A DNA stretch of 40,709 nucleotides from Clostridia bacterium (lineage in GTDB: Bacteria > Bacillota > Clostridia > TANB77 > CAG-508): positions 1 to 40,709 of the forward strand of contig CAAEBO010000066.1 of the NCBI GenBank assembly GCA_900754085.1. Direction: 5' to 3'. Below are positions 8,181 to 16,157 of the stretch, piece by piece. The translations under genes and the position numbers were made by a program. The notes under the pieces are model-generated. The model was given only the letters and a program-made list of their open reading frames with translations, had not been told where the DNA came from and ran no database searches. Positions within the stretch are counted from its first letter, which is position 1. Every line of letters starts with the position of its first letter.

Positions 8181-9711
8181 ATCTGCTTCATATTCTATAC
8201 CAAATGCACATCAATGTTTGGGCTCATACATATTTACAGACCCAAAAGGAGAGCTATATGACAGAACAGCAGGATTTTTAAAATCTAAAGGGTATAAAGT
8301 AAGAGTTTTAAATTTAGTTAATCCAGAATGTAGTGATGGTTACAACCCATTAGCACATATAAGAAATGAAATAGACGTAGATATTATTGCAAACACTATA
8401 GTTAAAGGACAAAGCGGAGAAAAAGCTTCAGACCCATTCTGGGACGATATGGCAGAAATCTTACTAAAATCTTTAATTTGGTATTTAATATCTACAAGAC
8501 CACCAGAAGAGCAAAACTTAGCAAGTTGTGCAGAGTTAGTTAGAGCTGCTAACGATAGTGGTGGGACAAGCTTGTTAGGGGATTTAATTAACGAATTAGA
8601 TTATACACACCCAGCAAGAAAAAATTATAAATCAATAGAAATAGCTCCAGAAAAAACAAGAGGATCTATTTTAAGTACATTGCAATCAAGATTAGGTAAG
8701 TTTGATAGTAAAGACATAGCAGACCTAACATCTTCAGATACTATAAATTTTGAAGAAATTGGACAAGAAAAAACAGCTGTATATGTTGTTTCTTCAGACA
8801 CACATACAACATATAATTTCTTACTTACAATTTTCTTCTCACAAATGATACAACAATTATATGACTATGCAGACAAAGCTGGTGGAAAGTTACCAGAAAA
8901 AACATTCTTTATACTAGACGAGTTTGCAAATATAGGTCAAATACCAGACTTTGATAAGAAAATATCTACATCAAGAAGTAGAGGAATATCATTTAGTGTT
9001 ATATTACAAAACTTAGACCAATTAGAGGCAGTTTATGAGAAATCTTACGAAACTATAATTGGTAACTGTGATACCCATGTATTCCTAGGAAGTAACTCTA
9101 CAAAAACATTAGAGTATTTTTCTAAAGCATTGGGTGAAAAGACAATTACAAGAGATAGTCATTCAACAAACCGTGATAAAGGTGGTTGGAAATCTGGTTC
9201 TAGCGATTCTGACCAAATTATGGGAAGAGCTTTACTTACACCGGATGAGTTAAGACGATTTGATAACGATATGTGTATTATATTTGTTAAAGGTGTAAGG
9301 CCAATTAAATCAAATAAATTCTATTACTTTAGAAAACCAATGGGAAGGGAAATGGCTAGACTAGAAATAAGCCATAATGATGCAGAAGTAGGAGAAAGAG
9401 GAGAATGGAGAATATTTAACCCAGCAAATCCTTACTCAGAAAGTAACAATATTCAGGCACAAGACTTAAAAATAGACTCGTTAGATGACTTTTTTGCAGA
9501 CGAAGAACCTGCTTCTAAAAATACACAAGAAGAACTAGCAAGTTCTAACATAAATAATAATGCTTTTAATAATATAGAAAATATATCAAGAAAACAAACC
9601 AAACCAATGGAAATACCATTAGAAGATAACAATGAAGAAGTAAACAACATAGACTTAGAAAAAGCATTAGAAGCAAAATTTGATGAAATATTTGGAACAG
9701 ATGATGACTAA
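8155..9711 (+). CDS. VirD4/TraG-type coupling protein, ATPase fragment (frameshifted)
   Basis: This carries the cytoplasmic ATPase of the coupling protein. Visible are the end of Walker A (GSGSGKS), TDPKGELYDRTAGFLKSKGY, NPLAHI, Walker B with TFFILDEFANIGQIPDF, and the ISFSVILQNLDQLE motif, all typical of TraG/VirD4 proteins that bring substrates to type IV secretion or conjugation channels. After about residue 400 comes an acidic, Asn-rich tail to residue 518. The only starts in this frame are TTG codons inside Walker A with no ribosome site, so on its own the fragment is unlikely to be translated properly; it belongs to the gene starting at 7698. No relaxase or other type IV secretion gene lies in the window, so the protein is an orphan here. 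Confidence 0.88.
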   Translation: MLDGSGSGKSASYSIPNAHQCLGSYIFTDPKGELYDRTAGFLKSKGYKVRVLNLVNPECSDGYNPLAHIRNEIDVDIIANTIVKGQSGEKASDPFWDDMAEILLKSLIWYLISTRPPEEQNLASCAELVRAANDSGGTSLLGDLINELDYTHPARKNYKSIEIAPEKTRGSILSTLQSRLGKFDSKDIADLTSSDTINFEEIGQEKTAVYVVSSDTHTTYNFLLTIFFSQMIQQLYDYADKAGGKLPEKTFFILDEFANIGQIPDFDKKISTSRSRGISFSVILQNLDQLEAVYEKSYETIIGNCDTHVFLGSNSTKTLEYFSKALGEKTITRDSHSTNRDKGGWKSGSSDSDQIMGRALLTPDELRRFDNDMCIIFVKGVRPIKSNKFYYFRKPMGREMARLEISHNDAEVGERGEWRIFNPANPYSESNNIQAQDLKIDSLDDFFADEEPASKNTQEELASSNINNNAFNNIENISRKQTKPMEIPLEDNNEEVNNIDLEKALEAKFDEIFGTDDD

Positions 9712-9729
9712 TTTAATCAGATAAATAAT

Positions 9730-9759
9730 AAAAAAGAATAGCTTTTGCTATTCTTTTTT
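9730..9759 (+). terminator. Rho-independent terminator of the coupling-protein unit
   Basis: A 13-bp perfect stem (9730-9742 with 9747-9759) around a TTTT loop ends in a run of T, directly after the coupling-protein gene. Confidence 0.9.
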
Positions 9760-9828
9760 CGTTTTAAAACACGCTAGAAAAGAGGAGAAAATTTATTGTC
9801 GCCTGTAAGATATTGGCCGATAATAATC

Positions 9829-9857
9829 TTGTATAAAGAGTCGAAATATAGTATAAT
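9829..9857 (+). promoter_or_regulatory. Probable sigma-A promoter of the VanW-domain gene
   Basis: TTGTAT at 9829-9834 and TATAAT at 9852-9857 are 17 bases apart. The 70 bases between the terminator and this promoter hold a weak hairpin (9793-9801 with 9818-9826) and no gene that I can support. Confidence 0.6.
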
Positions 9858-9944
9858 ATATGTGCATTTTATAGAAAAATAATAGAATAATATTTATACT
9901 TAAAAACAATATTAAAATATTATAAAACATAAAAGGAGAAAAAA

Positions 9945-11429
9945 TTGGAATCGACAGAATTAAGAATAGTAGAAAATAAGAAAAATTTAAAAATAGGAAC
10001 TATTTTAGGAATAATATTTATAAGTTTTATAGCAATATTTTTTATTTTATTTTTAGGAATTACATTATATATATCATCAAGTGATAAAATTATAACAGGT
10101 ATGTATATACAAGGAGTAGAAGTAGCAGGATTAACACAAAAGCAAGCAATAGAAAAAGTTCAGAATGAATTTAAAAAGGTATTACCAAATAATTTAACAG
10201 TGGTACACAACGAGTATGAAACACAGTTAAATTTAGAAGACTTAGGAACAGATTTAAATATAGAAGAAGCAGTAAGTAGAGCCTATAATATGGGAAGAGA
10301 TAGTAATATTTTTAAAAATATGGGAACAATAACAAAAAATTTAGTAACAACCAACAACTTAGGTATTAATGTTACTCTAAACAAAGAACAATGCACAAAT
10401 ATATTAAACGATATATCAACAAAATTACCAGATACAGTAATACAAAGTAGTTATTATGTAGAAGGTAGCAAATTAATTATTACAAGAGGAAAAGCAGGAA
10501 ATGTAGTAGATGTAGAAAAAACTATAGAAAATATAAAAAATAGAATTCAAAATTTTTCATATGCAAACAAAAAAATAGAACTTTCAACAGTAGAAAAACA
10601 ACCAGAAGAAATAAATATAGACCAAATACATAACCAAATATATAAAGAACCTATAGATGCTTATTATTCAACAAACCCATATGTTGTTCATCCACATGAA
10701 AATGGTGTAGACTTTAAAATATCTATAGATGAAGCGAAAGCTATGTTAAATGAAGTAAAAGATGAATACGAAATACCATTAAAATATAGTTCGCCAAAAG
10801 TAACTACAAACATGATTGGAACAGAAGCGTTTCCAGATTTATTAGGTAAGTTTAACACAACTTATAGTGCTAAAAATGCAAATAGAACAACAAACTTAAG
10901 GTTAGCGGCAGAAAAAATAAATGGTACAGTTTTAATGCCAGGAGAAATTTTTTCATATAACACAGTTGTAGGAAAAAGAACAATTGCAGCAGGTTATAAA
11001 GAAGCAGCAATGTATCAAAATGGAGAAGTAGTAGATGGTCTAGGTGGAGGCATTTGCCAAATATCTACAACATTATATAATGCAGCATTATATGCAAATA
11101 TGCAAATAGTAGAAAGAAGAAACCATCAATTTGTACCATCATATTCTAAAGCAGGAAGAGATGCAACTGTTGTATATGGTTCAATAGATTTTAGATTTAA
11201 AAACACAAGAAACTACCCAGTAAAAATATTATGTACTGTAAGTGGTGGAGTTGCAAAATGCGAAATTTATGGGTTAAAAGAAAATCCAGACTATGATGTA
11301 GAAATAACTTCGCAAGTTACAGAAACAACATCAACAAGCATTAAATCTGCTACATATAAAACAGTAAGACAAAATGGACAAGTAATTAGTTCAGAACGAA
11401 TAAATAGAGATACATATAAAAGACACTAA
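9945..11429 (+). CDS. VanW-family membrane-anchored protein with peptidoglycan-binding-like domain
   Basis: Translation starts at TTG 9945, with AAAGGAG seven bases upstream and no better start nearby. A short cytoplasmic stretch is followed by one membrane segment (about residues 18-43), so most of the 494 residues lie outside. The central region (about 60-230) resembles the putative peptidoglycan-binding domain usually found before VanW. The VanW domain runs from about 300 to 440, with GEIFSYNTVVGKRT, GLGGGICQISTTLYNAAL and NHQFVPSY. VanW domains occur in vancomycin-resistance clusters and in many Clostridia surface proteins; their biochemical role is not settled. There is no van operon here, so a general cell-wall role is more likely than resistance. 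The Thr/Ser-rich C-terminus follows the domain. pth lies 55 bases downstream. Confidence 0.88.
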   Translation: MESTELRIVENKKNLKIGTILGIIFISFIAIFFILFLGITLYISSSDKIITGMYIQGVEVAGLTQKQAIEKVQNEFKKVLPNNLTVVHNEYETQLNLEDLGTDLNIEEAVSRAYNMGRDSNIFKNMGTITKNLVTTNNLGINVTLNKEQCTNILNDISTKLPDTVIQSSYYVEGSKLIITRGKAGNVVDVEKTIENIKNRIQNFSYANKKIELSTVEKQPEEINIDQIHNQIYKEPIDAYYSTNPYVVHPHENGVDFKISIDEAKAMLNEVKDEYEIPLKYSSPKVTTNMIGTEAFPDLLGKFNTTYSAKNANRTTNLRLAAEKINGTVLMPGEIFSYNTVVGKRTIAAGYKEAAMYQNGEVVDGLGGGICQISTTLYNAALYANMQIVERRNHQFVPSYSKAGRDATVVYGSIDFRFKNTRNYPVKILCTVSGGVAKCEIYGLKENPDYDVEITSQVTETTSTSIKSATYKTVRQNGQVISSERINRDTYKRH

Positions 11430-11484
11430 AAATTTAGCGTAAAGTTTTAGTACATATATAGATTTTTTAGTTTAGGAGGAAACA

Positions 11485-12042
11485 ATGTATTTAGTTGTAG
11501 GATTAGGAAATCCAGAAGGAGAATATGCAAACACAAGGCATAATATGGGATTTGACGCAATAAACCATTTAAGTAAAAGGCTTAACATAAATGTTAATAA
11601 AGAAAAATTTAAGGGAATGTATGGTGATACAATAATAAATGGAGAAAAAGTAATATTATTAAAGCCACAAACATATATGAATTTAAGCGGAGAGTCTATT
11701 ATACAATTTAAACAATTTTACAAAATCCCACCTGAGAATATTATAGTAATATATGATGACATAGATGTAGATGTAGGTAAAATAAAAATTAGAAAAAAGG
11801 GTGGTTCAGGCTCACACAACGGAATGAAGTCAGTTGTAAAAGAGCTACAGTCTGAAGACTTTCCACGTATAAGAGTAGGAATAGGAAAGCCTATACTTAA
11901 AGAAATGATGATAGGTTATGTTCTAGAAAAACTAAATGGAAATGAAAGAGAGATATTAGAAGAATCAACAAAATTAGCAGCAGATGCTGTATATGATATT
12001 ATAACTTGTGGTATAGATAAAGCAATGAATATGTATAACTAA
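11485..12042 (+). CDS. pth: Peptidyl-tRNA hydrolase
   Basis: Pth releases peptides from peptidyl-tRNA that drops off the ribosome. The 185-residue protein has the family's normal length and motifs: VGLGNPEGEYANTRHNMGF with the catalytic His at 19, KPQTYMNLSGESI, YDDIDVDVGKIKIRKKGGSGSHNGMKS, and FPRIRVGIGKP. TTTAGGAGG lies just upstream of the ATG. It follows the VanW-domain gene by 55 bases with no terminator and precedes an RNase E/G gene by 28 bases, so the three may be co-transcribed. Confidence 0.96.
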   Translation: MYLVVGLGNPEGEYANTRHNMGFDAINHLSKRLNINVNKEKFKGMYGDTIINGEKVILLKPQTYMNLSGESIIQFKQFYKIPPENIIVIYDDIDVDVGKIKIRKKGGSGSHNGMKSVVKELQSEDFPRIRVGIGKPILKEMMIGYVLEKLNGNEREILEESTKLAADAVYDIITCGIDKAMNMYN

Positions 12043-12070
12043 ATTTTATGTATAATTAGAAAGGAAAACT

Positions 12071-13195
12071 ATGCAAGAGTTAAGAATAAAAGTTGATGCA
12101 AATGAAAAAAATGTAATACTATTAAATGACTATAAAATAGTAGAGCAATATACAATAGATAAAGAAAATATAGAAGGTAATATATATTTAGGAGTAATAA
12201 AAAATATAGTTCCAGGGTTAAAGGCAACTTTTGTAGATATTGGACAAAGTAAAAATGCTTTTATTCACTTTGAAGATTTGGGAAAAGGTGAAATAAAAGT
12301 TAATGAATCTATATTGGTTCAGGTTCAAAAAAATGCTATAAAGCAAAAAGGAGCAAAACTTACAAGTAATATAAAATTAACTGGAAGATATATTGTTTTA
12401 ATGCCAAGAACAGATTTTATAAGTGTATCTAGAAAAATTGCAGATGAATCAAAAAGGGAAGAGCTAAAAGAAATAGCCAAAAAATATTTATCTAAAAATT
12501 GTGGTGCAATTATTAGAACAAACTGTACTTTAGCAACAGAGCAAGAGATTAAGCAAGATATACAAATGCTTTTAAAAAAATGGGAAAATATAAAAATAAT
12601 AGCAAAGCAAAAGGCAAAGAGCGTACCATGTGTAATAGAAGAAGAAAATAGTATTGTAAAATCAGTAATATTATCTACAGTAGATTCTAATCTAAATACA
12701 GTTGTAACAAATAATGAAGAATACAATAAAGAGATATTAGATTTTTTAAAAACATATAATTTAGAAAATAAAATAAACGTAGAATACGACAACAATGTAT
12801 TCCAAAAGTATACAATAGAGAAAGAATTGCAAAGCTTGAAAAATAATAAAGTTTGGTTAAATTGCGGAGGTCAAATTGTTATAGACAAAACCGAGGCTTT
12901 AACAGCGATAGATGTTAATTCTGGTAAGTGTATAGGAAAAAATAACTTAGAAGAAACTACATTAAAAGTAAATATAGAAGCAGGAAAAGAAATAGCAAAG
13001 CAAATAAGATTAAGAGATATTGGTGGAATAATAATAGTAGATTTTATAGATATGGAATCAGAAACGAGCAAACAAAAATTACTAAATTGTATAGAAGAAG
13101 AAACAAAAAAAGATAGAGCGAAGGTGCAAATAGAAGGCTTTTCAAAACTAAATTTATTGGAACTTACACGTAAGCAATTGTATGGAAAAGAATAG
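12071..13195 (+). CDS. rng: Ribonuclease E/G family protein, short form without Zn-link
   Basis: The protein has the RNase E/G order: an S1-type RNA-binding domain near residues 35-110 (GNIYLGVIKNIVPGLKATFV, KNAFIHFEDL), a middle region, and the catalytic DNase-like domain with LTAIDVNSGK and GGIIIVDFIDM, whose Asp residues hold the Mg2+. It then ends at LLELTRKQLYGKE, 374 residues in all, where E. coli RNase G continues with the Zn-link (CPxCxG) and a small dimer domain to about 489 residues. No Cys pair is present at the end. The stop is clean and there is no sign of a frameshift in the last 100 bases. Such proteins act in rRNA maturation and mRNA decay; the short form may assemble differently. 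Confidence 0.88.
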   Translation: MQELRIKVDANEKNVILLNDYKIVEQYTIDKENIEGNIYLGVIKNIVPGLKATFVDIGQSKNAFIHFEDLGKGEIKVNESILVQVQKNAIKQKGAKLTSNIKLTGRYIVLMPRTDFISVSRKIADESKREELKEIAKKYLSKNCGAIIRTNCTLATEQEIKQDIQMLLKKWENIKIIAKQKAKSVPCVIEEENSIVKSVILSTVDSNLNTVVTNNEEYNKEILDFLKTYNLENKINVEYDNNVFQKYTIEKELQSLKNNKVWLNCGGQIVIDKTEALTAIDVNSGKCIGKNNLEETTLKVNIEAGKEIAKQIRLRDIGGIIIVDFIDMESETSKQKLLNCIEEETKKDRAKVQIEGFSKLNLLELTRKQLYGKE

Positions 13196-13255
13196 GAATT
13201 AAGAGATGGGACTAATTTTCCTAATTGTAAATATAAGATGGAATGTAGAAAAATA

Positions 13256-13294
13256 TAAGAGGGATTTTAAGGACCGTCCCCAAAATCCCTCTTA
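13256..13294. repeat. Dispersed palindromic element, copy A
   Basis: Perfect 13-bp arms (13256-13268 with 13282-13294) surround the core AAGGACCGTCCCC, which itself can fold (GGAC/GTCC). The same core occurs at 18300, 28890 and 31743. It lies between the RNase gene and rimO and touches no coding sequence. Confidence 0.85.
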
Positions 13295-13314
13295 TGTATT
13301 GGAAAGGAGAGAAT

Positions 13315-14670
13315 ATGAAAGTAGGTTTTGTATCACTAGGATGTTCTAAGAATTTAATAGATACAGAGATTGCTATTGGAATACTTAAAGAACACGGGAT
13401 GGAGATTGTAAGTAATCCCGAAGATGCTGAAATGATTATAGTAAATACTTGTGGATTTATAGACCCAGCAAAGGAGGAAGCTATAAATACCATTTTGGAA
13501 ATGGCTGAATATAAGAAAAGAAAATGCAAGTATCTTGTTGCTATGGGGTGTTTAGTGCAAAGATATACAGATGATTTAAAAAAGGCTTTACCAGAAGTAG
13601 ATTTATGGATAAGGTTAGAGAACTATGAAAATTTTTATGCTAATATAGAAAATTTACTAAACAATAATATTAATAGTACAGAAAAGTATGGAGAACTTGT
13701 AAGTTACCCTAAAAATCCATTTCCATTACCTAGCAAAGAAGAATTTTTAGGTAGAGAGGTTTCTACAGGTGAAAATTTTGCTTATTTAAAAATAGGAGAG
13801 GGATGTAGTAATAGGTGTACATATTGCGCAATACCTTTTATTAGAGGTCCGTTTATAAGCAGACCAGAAGAAGATATAATAGAAGAGGCACAATTATTAG
13901 CTAAAAAAGGAATAAAAGAATTAGTTGTTATAGCACAAGACACTACTAAATATGGTTTAGATTTATACAACAAACCTATGCTTGCAGATATTTTAAGAAA
14001 GCTTTGCACAATAGATGGAATAGAATGGATTAGATTTTTATATTCTTACCCAGAAGGTATTGATGATAATTTAATACAAGTAGTAAAAGAAGAAGACAAA
14101 ATTTGTAAATATTTTGATATTCCAATACAACATATTTCTAATACTGTTTTAAAAAGAATGAATAGAAAAACTAATAAAGATAATATACAAAATGTAATTA
14201 GCAAAATAAGAAAAAATATTCCTAATGCAATAATTAGAACAACAGTTATGGTGGGCTTCCCAGGAGAAACTAAGGAAGATTTTAATGAGCTTTATAATTT
14301 TGTTAAAAATGCAAAATTTGAAAATTTGGGAGCATTTACATATTCTAAAGAAGAAGGTACACCTGCAAGTAGATTAAAAGAACAAGTTCACCCAATGACT
14401 AAAAAAGCTAGATATAATAAGATAATGCAATTACAACAACAAATATCTAAAGAAAATTTAGCTAAATTACAAGGCAAGGAAATTAAAGTTTTAATAGAAA
14501 ATAAAACATTTGATGAAAAATATTATGTTGGAAGAAGTGAAATGCAAGTTCCAGATATAGATGGAATGGTTTATATAAAGAATGAGGAAGAATTAAAAAT
14601 AGGAAATTTTGTAAAGTGCAAAGTAATAGACTCTAGAGAATATGACTTAATTGCAGAAGTAATAGATTAA
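13315..14670 (+). CDS. rimO: Ribosomal protein uS12 methylthiotransferase RimO
   Basis: RimO adds a methylthio group to an aspartate of ribosomal protein S12 using two iron-sulfur clusters. The 451-residue protein shows the N-terminal UPF0004 domain (GCSKNLIDTEIAIGIL, VNTCGFIDPAKEEA), the radical-SAM CxxxCxxC (GCSNRCTYCAIPFIRG, about residue 163) and a C-terminal TRAM domain. ATG 13315 is chosen because AAAGGAGA lies five bases upstream and the protein then begins MKVGFVSLGCSKN as in the family; ATG 13294 is at the edge of the palindromic repeat. The FIDPAKEEA stretch separates RimO from MiaB. Confidence 0.94.
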   Translation: MKVGFVSLGCSKNLIDTEIAIGILKEHGMEIVSNPEDAEMIIVNTCGFIDPAKEEAINTILEMAEYKKRKCKYLVAMGCLVQRYTDDLKKALPEVDLWIRLENYENFYANIENLLNNNINSTEKYGELVSYPKNPFPLPSKEEFLGREVSTGENFAYLKIGEGCSNRCTYCAIPFIRGPFISRPEEDIIEEAQLLAKKGIKELVVIAQDTTKYGLDLYNKPMLADILRKLCTIDGIEWIRFLYSYPEGIDDNLIQVVKEEDKICKYFDIPIQHISNTVLKRMNRKTNKDNIQNVISKIRKNIPNAIIRTTVMVGFPGETKEDFNELYNFVKNAKFENLGAFTYSKEEGTPASRLKEQVHPMTKKARYNKIMQLQQQISKENLAKLQGKEIKVLIENKTFDEKYYVGRSEMQVPDIDGMVYIKNEEELKIGNFVKCKVIDSREYDLIAEVID

Positions 14671-14684
14671 AAAATAAAGTAAAA

Positions 14685-14729
14685 AGCGTGACTTATGTTT
14701 TTATAAAAAACGAGTCACGCTAATTTTTG
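14685..14729. terminator. Terminator between convergent rimO and rbr
   Basis: A 9-bp outer stem (AGCGTGACT, 14685-14693, with 14713-14721) encloses a 6-bp inner stem (GTTTTT/AAAAAC). A T-rich tail follows on the plus strand and an A-rich stretch precedes it, so it may stop transcription from both sides. Confidence 0.85.
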
Positions 14730-14793
14730 TATTAGGTAATTATAATGTAACTAAGAATTCTTTAAATGCTTAGTTATGTTAATTAGAATGATA

Positions 14794-15327
14794 TTAATAA
14801 TTTTCTGCATTTATTTCGAAGAATGATTGTGGATGGTTACAAACAGGGCAAACTTGTGGAGCTTCTGTTCCAACAACTATATGACCACAGTTTCTACATT
14901 TCCATATAACAATACTTCCTTTTTTGAATACTTCACCATCTTTAATATTTTCTAAAAGTTTTCTATATCTTTCTTCATGGTGCTTTTCTACTTCTCCAAT
15001 TGCTCTGAATTTTGCAGCAATTTCTTTAAATCCTTCTTCTTCTGCTTCTTCTGCAAATTTTTTGTACATATCTGTCCATTCGTAATTTTCACCAGCAGCA
15101 GCATCTGCTAAGTTTTGCATTGTATCGCCAATACCATTTAAATATTTAAAATGGATTTTAGCATGTTCTTTTTCATTTTCTGCTGTTTCTAAAAATAATG
15201 CAGCAATTTGTTCATATCCTTCTTTTTTTGCAACACTTGCAAAATATGTATATTTATTTCTTGCCTCTGATTCCCCTGCAAAAGCAGCTTTTAAATTAGC
15301 TTCTGTTTTTGATCCTTTTAAGTCCAT
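14794..15327 (-). CDS. rbr: Rubrerythrin
   Basis: Rubrerythrin reduces hydrogen peroxide in anaerobes. The 177-residue protein has an N-terminal ferritin-like four-helix domain whose Glu and His residues bind the di-iron centre (FAGESEARNKYTYFA, ENEKEHAKIHF, EVEKHHEERYRKLL). The C-terminal rubredoxin domain has two CxxC pairs (WKCRNCGH and VCPVCNHP). The length is normal. TAGGAGG precedes the ATG on the minus strand. It has its own promoter. Iron genes feoAB lie nearby on the same strand but are separated by an opposite-strand gene. No clear PerR box was found in its short upstream region. Confidence 0.96.
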   Translation of the reverse strand: MDLKGSKTEANLKAAFAGESEARNKYTYFASVAKKEGYEQIAALFLETAENEKEHAKIHFKYLNGIGDTMQNLADAAAGENYEWTDMYKKFAEEAEEEGFKEIAAKFRAIGEVEKHHEERYRKLLENIKDGEVFKKGSIVIWKCRNCGHIVVGTEAPQVCPVCNHPQSFFEINAENY

Positions 15328-15359
15328 AATTTACCTCCTACTATTTAACTTGTAAATAT

Positions 15360-15388
15360 ATAATATATTAAAAAAATAGACAAGTCAA
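15360..15388 (-). promoter_or_regulatory. Sigma-A promoter of rubrerythrin
   Basis: On the minus strand TTGACT (15388-15383) and TATTAT (15365-15360) are 17 bases apart, about 35 bases before the start codon. Confidence 0.7.
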
Positions 15389-15459
15389 GAAGATAAATTT
15401 AATAAAAATGTCGTAAAAACTGTAAGATAGTGATTCCAATAATTTAACCATGAAAAATA

Positions 15460-15488
15460 TTGTTAAATATAACATTTAATAATATAAT
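15460..15488 (+). promoter_or_regulatory. Promoter of the lysine-rich unknown gene
   Basis: TTGTTA (15460-15465) and TATAAT (15483-15488) are 17 bases apart. The TTG of this -35 box can be misread as a start codon. Confidence 0.6.
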
Positions 15489-15540
15489 AATTAAAAGAAT
15501 TTATGAGAGCATAAAAAAGGTTATTATATGGAGGGATAAA

Positions 15541-16029
15541 ATGACTAACTTACAGAAGACAAAACAAGCATATGCAGAAATAGATGCCTTTATAGAAATA
15601 TTACCAGATGATATAAAAAGAAAAATTCCAAAAAATATGAAAGAATTTTTTAAAAATCAAAAAGATAAAAACTATAAAAAAGAAATAGATATTAATATAC
15701 CAATAGAAGACCAAAATTTAAAGGAAGAAACATTAGCTCTAATAGCACTATTGTATATAAAATATATATGTGAAGATGAAGAGGAAAAAAGAAATTTAAA
15801 AAATATATATGCAGAAAACGAAAGAAAATATAGAGAAGAAATAAGAGATAAATATAGTGTAGAAAAAGCAATGCAAAAAAGAAATGAAGTGCGTAATAAC
15901 TTTAATAATAAAGAAAATACAATAAAAAATCAAAACAAATCAACTAAAGAAAAATCGTTAACAGAATACAAAGAATCTATATTAAAGAAAATTATTAATA
16001 AAATAAAAAGTTTATTTAAACGAAAATAG
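15541..16029 (+). CDS. Hypothetical lysine-rich cytoplasmic protein
   Basis: ATG 15541 has a strong GGAGGG five bases upstream and a promoter 53 bases upstream; an in-frame TTG at 15460 is part of that promoter. The product is 162 residues. The first 80 look folded and helical (YAEIDAFIEILPDDIKRKIP, ETLALIALLYIKYICEDEEE). The rest is highly charged with many Asn and Lys and ends in a basic amphipathic helix (ILKKIINKIKSLFKRK) that could touch membrane or nucleic acid. No membrane segment or known domain is recognised. It is a single-gene unit between divergent rbr and convergent feoB. Confidence 0.75.
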   Translation: MTNLQKTKQAYAEIDAFIEILPDDIKRKIPKNMKEFFKNQKDKNYKKEIDINIPIEDQNLKEETLALIALLYIKYICEDEEEKRNLKNIYAENERKYREEIRDKYSVEKAMQKRNEVRNNFNNKENTIKNQNKSTKEKSLTEYKESILKKIINKIKSLFKRK

Positions 16030-16037
16030 ATTTATAG

Positions 16038-16094
16038 AAAAATGCAAAATGACAAGCTTTTGTAAATGCTTAAGAAATATTGCATTTTTCTTTT
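16038..16094. terminator. Probable terminator between the unknown gene and feoB
   Basis: Stem AAAAATGCAA (16038-16047) with TTGCATTTTT (16080-16089) and a nested AAGC/GCTT pair, followed by CTTTTT on the plus strand. Confidence 0.6.
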
Positions 16095-16157
16095 TAATAT
16101 AAATAACTATAAGTTTAAGAATTATTGTGAATAGCAAATTTGCATTTTGGCTATATT

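Noticed and set aside
9796..9882. 28-codon TTG frame after AGAGGAG upstream of the VanW-domain gene
   Set aside because: It runs through the -35 and -10 boxes of the promoter there and has no family resemblance.
15460..15540. Longer start (TTG) for the lysine-rich gene
   Set aside because: The TTG is the -35 box of a promoter with TATAAT 17 bases on, and ATG 15541 has a strong ribosome site.
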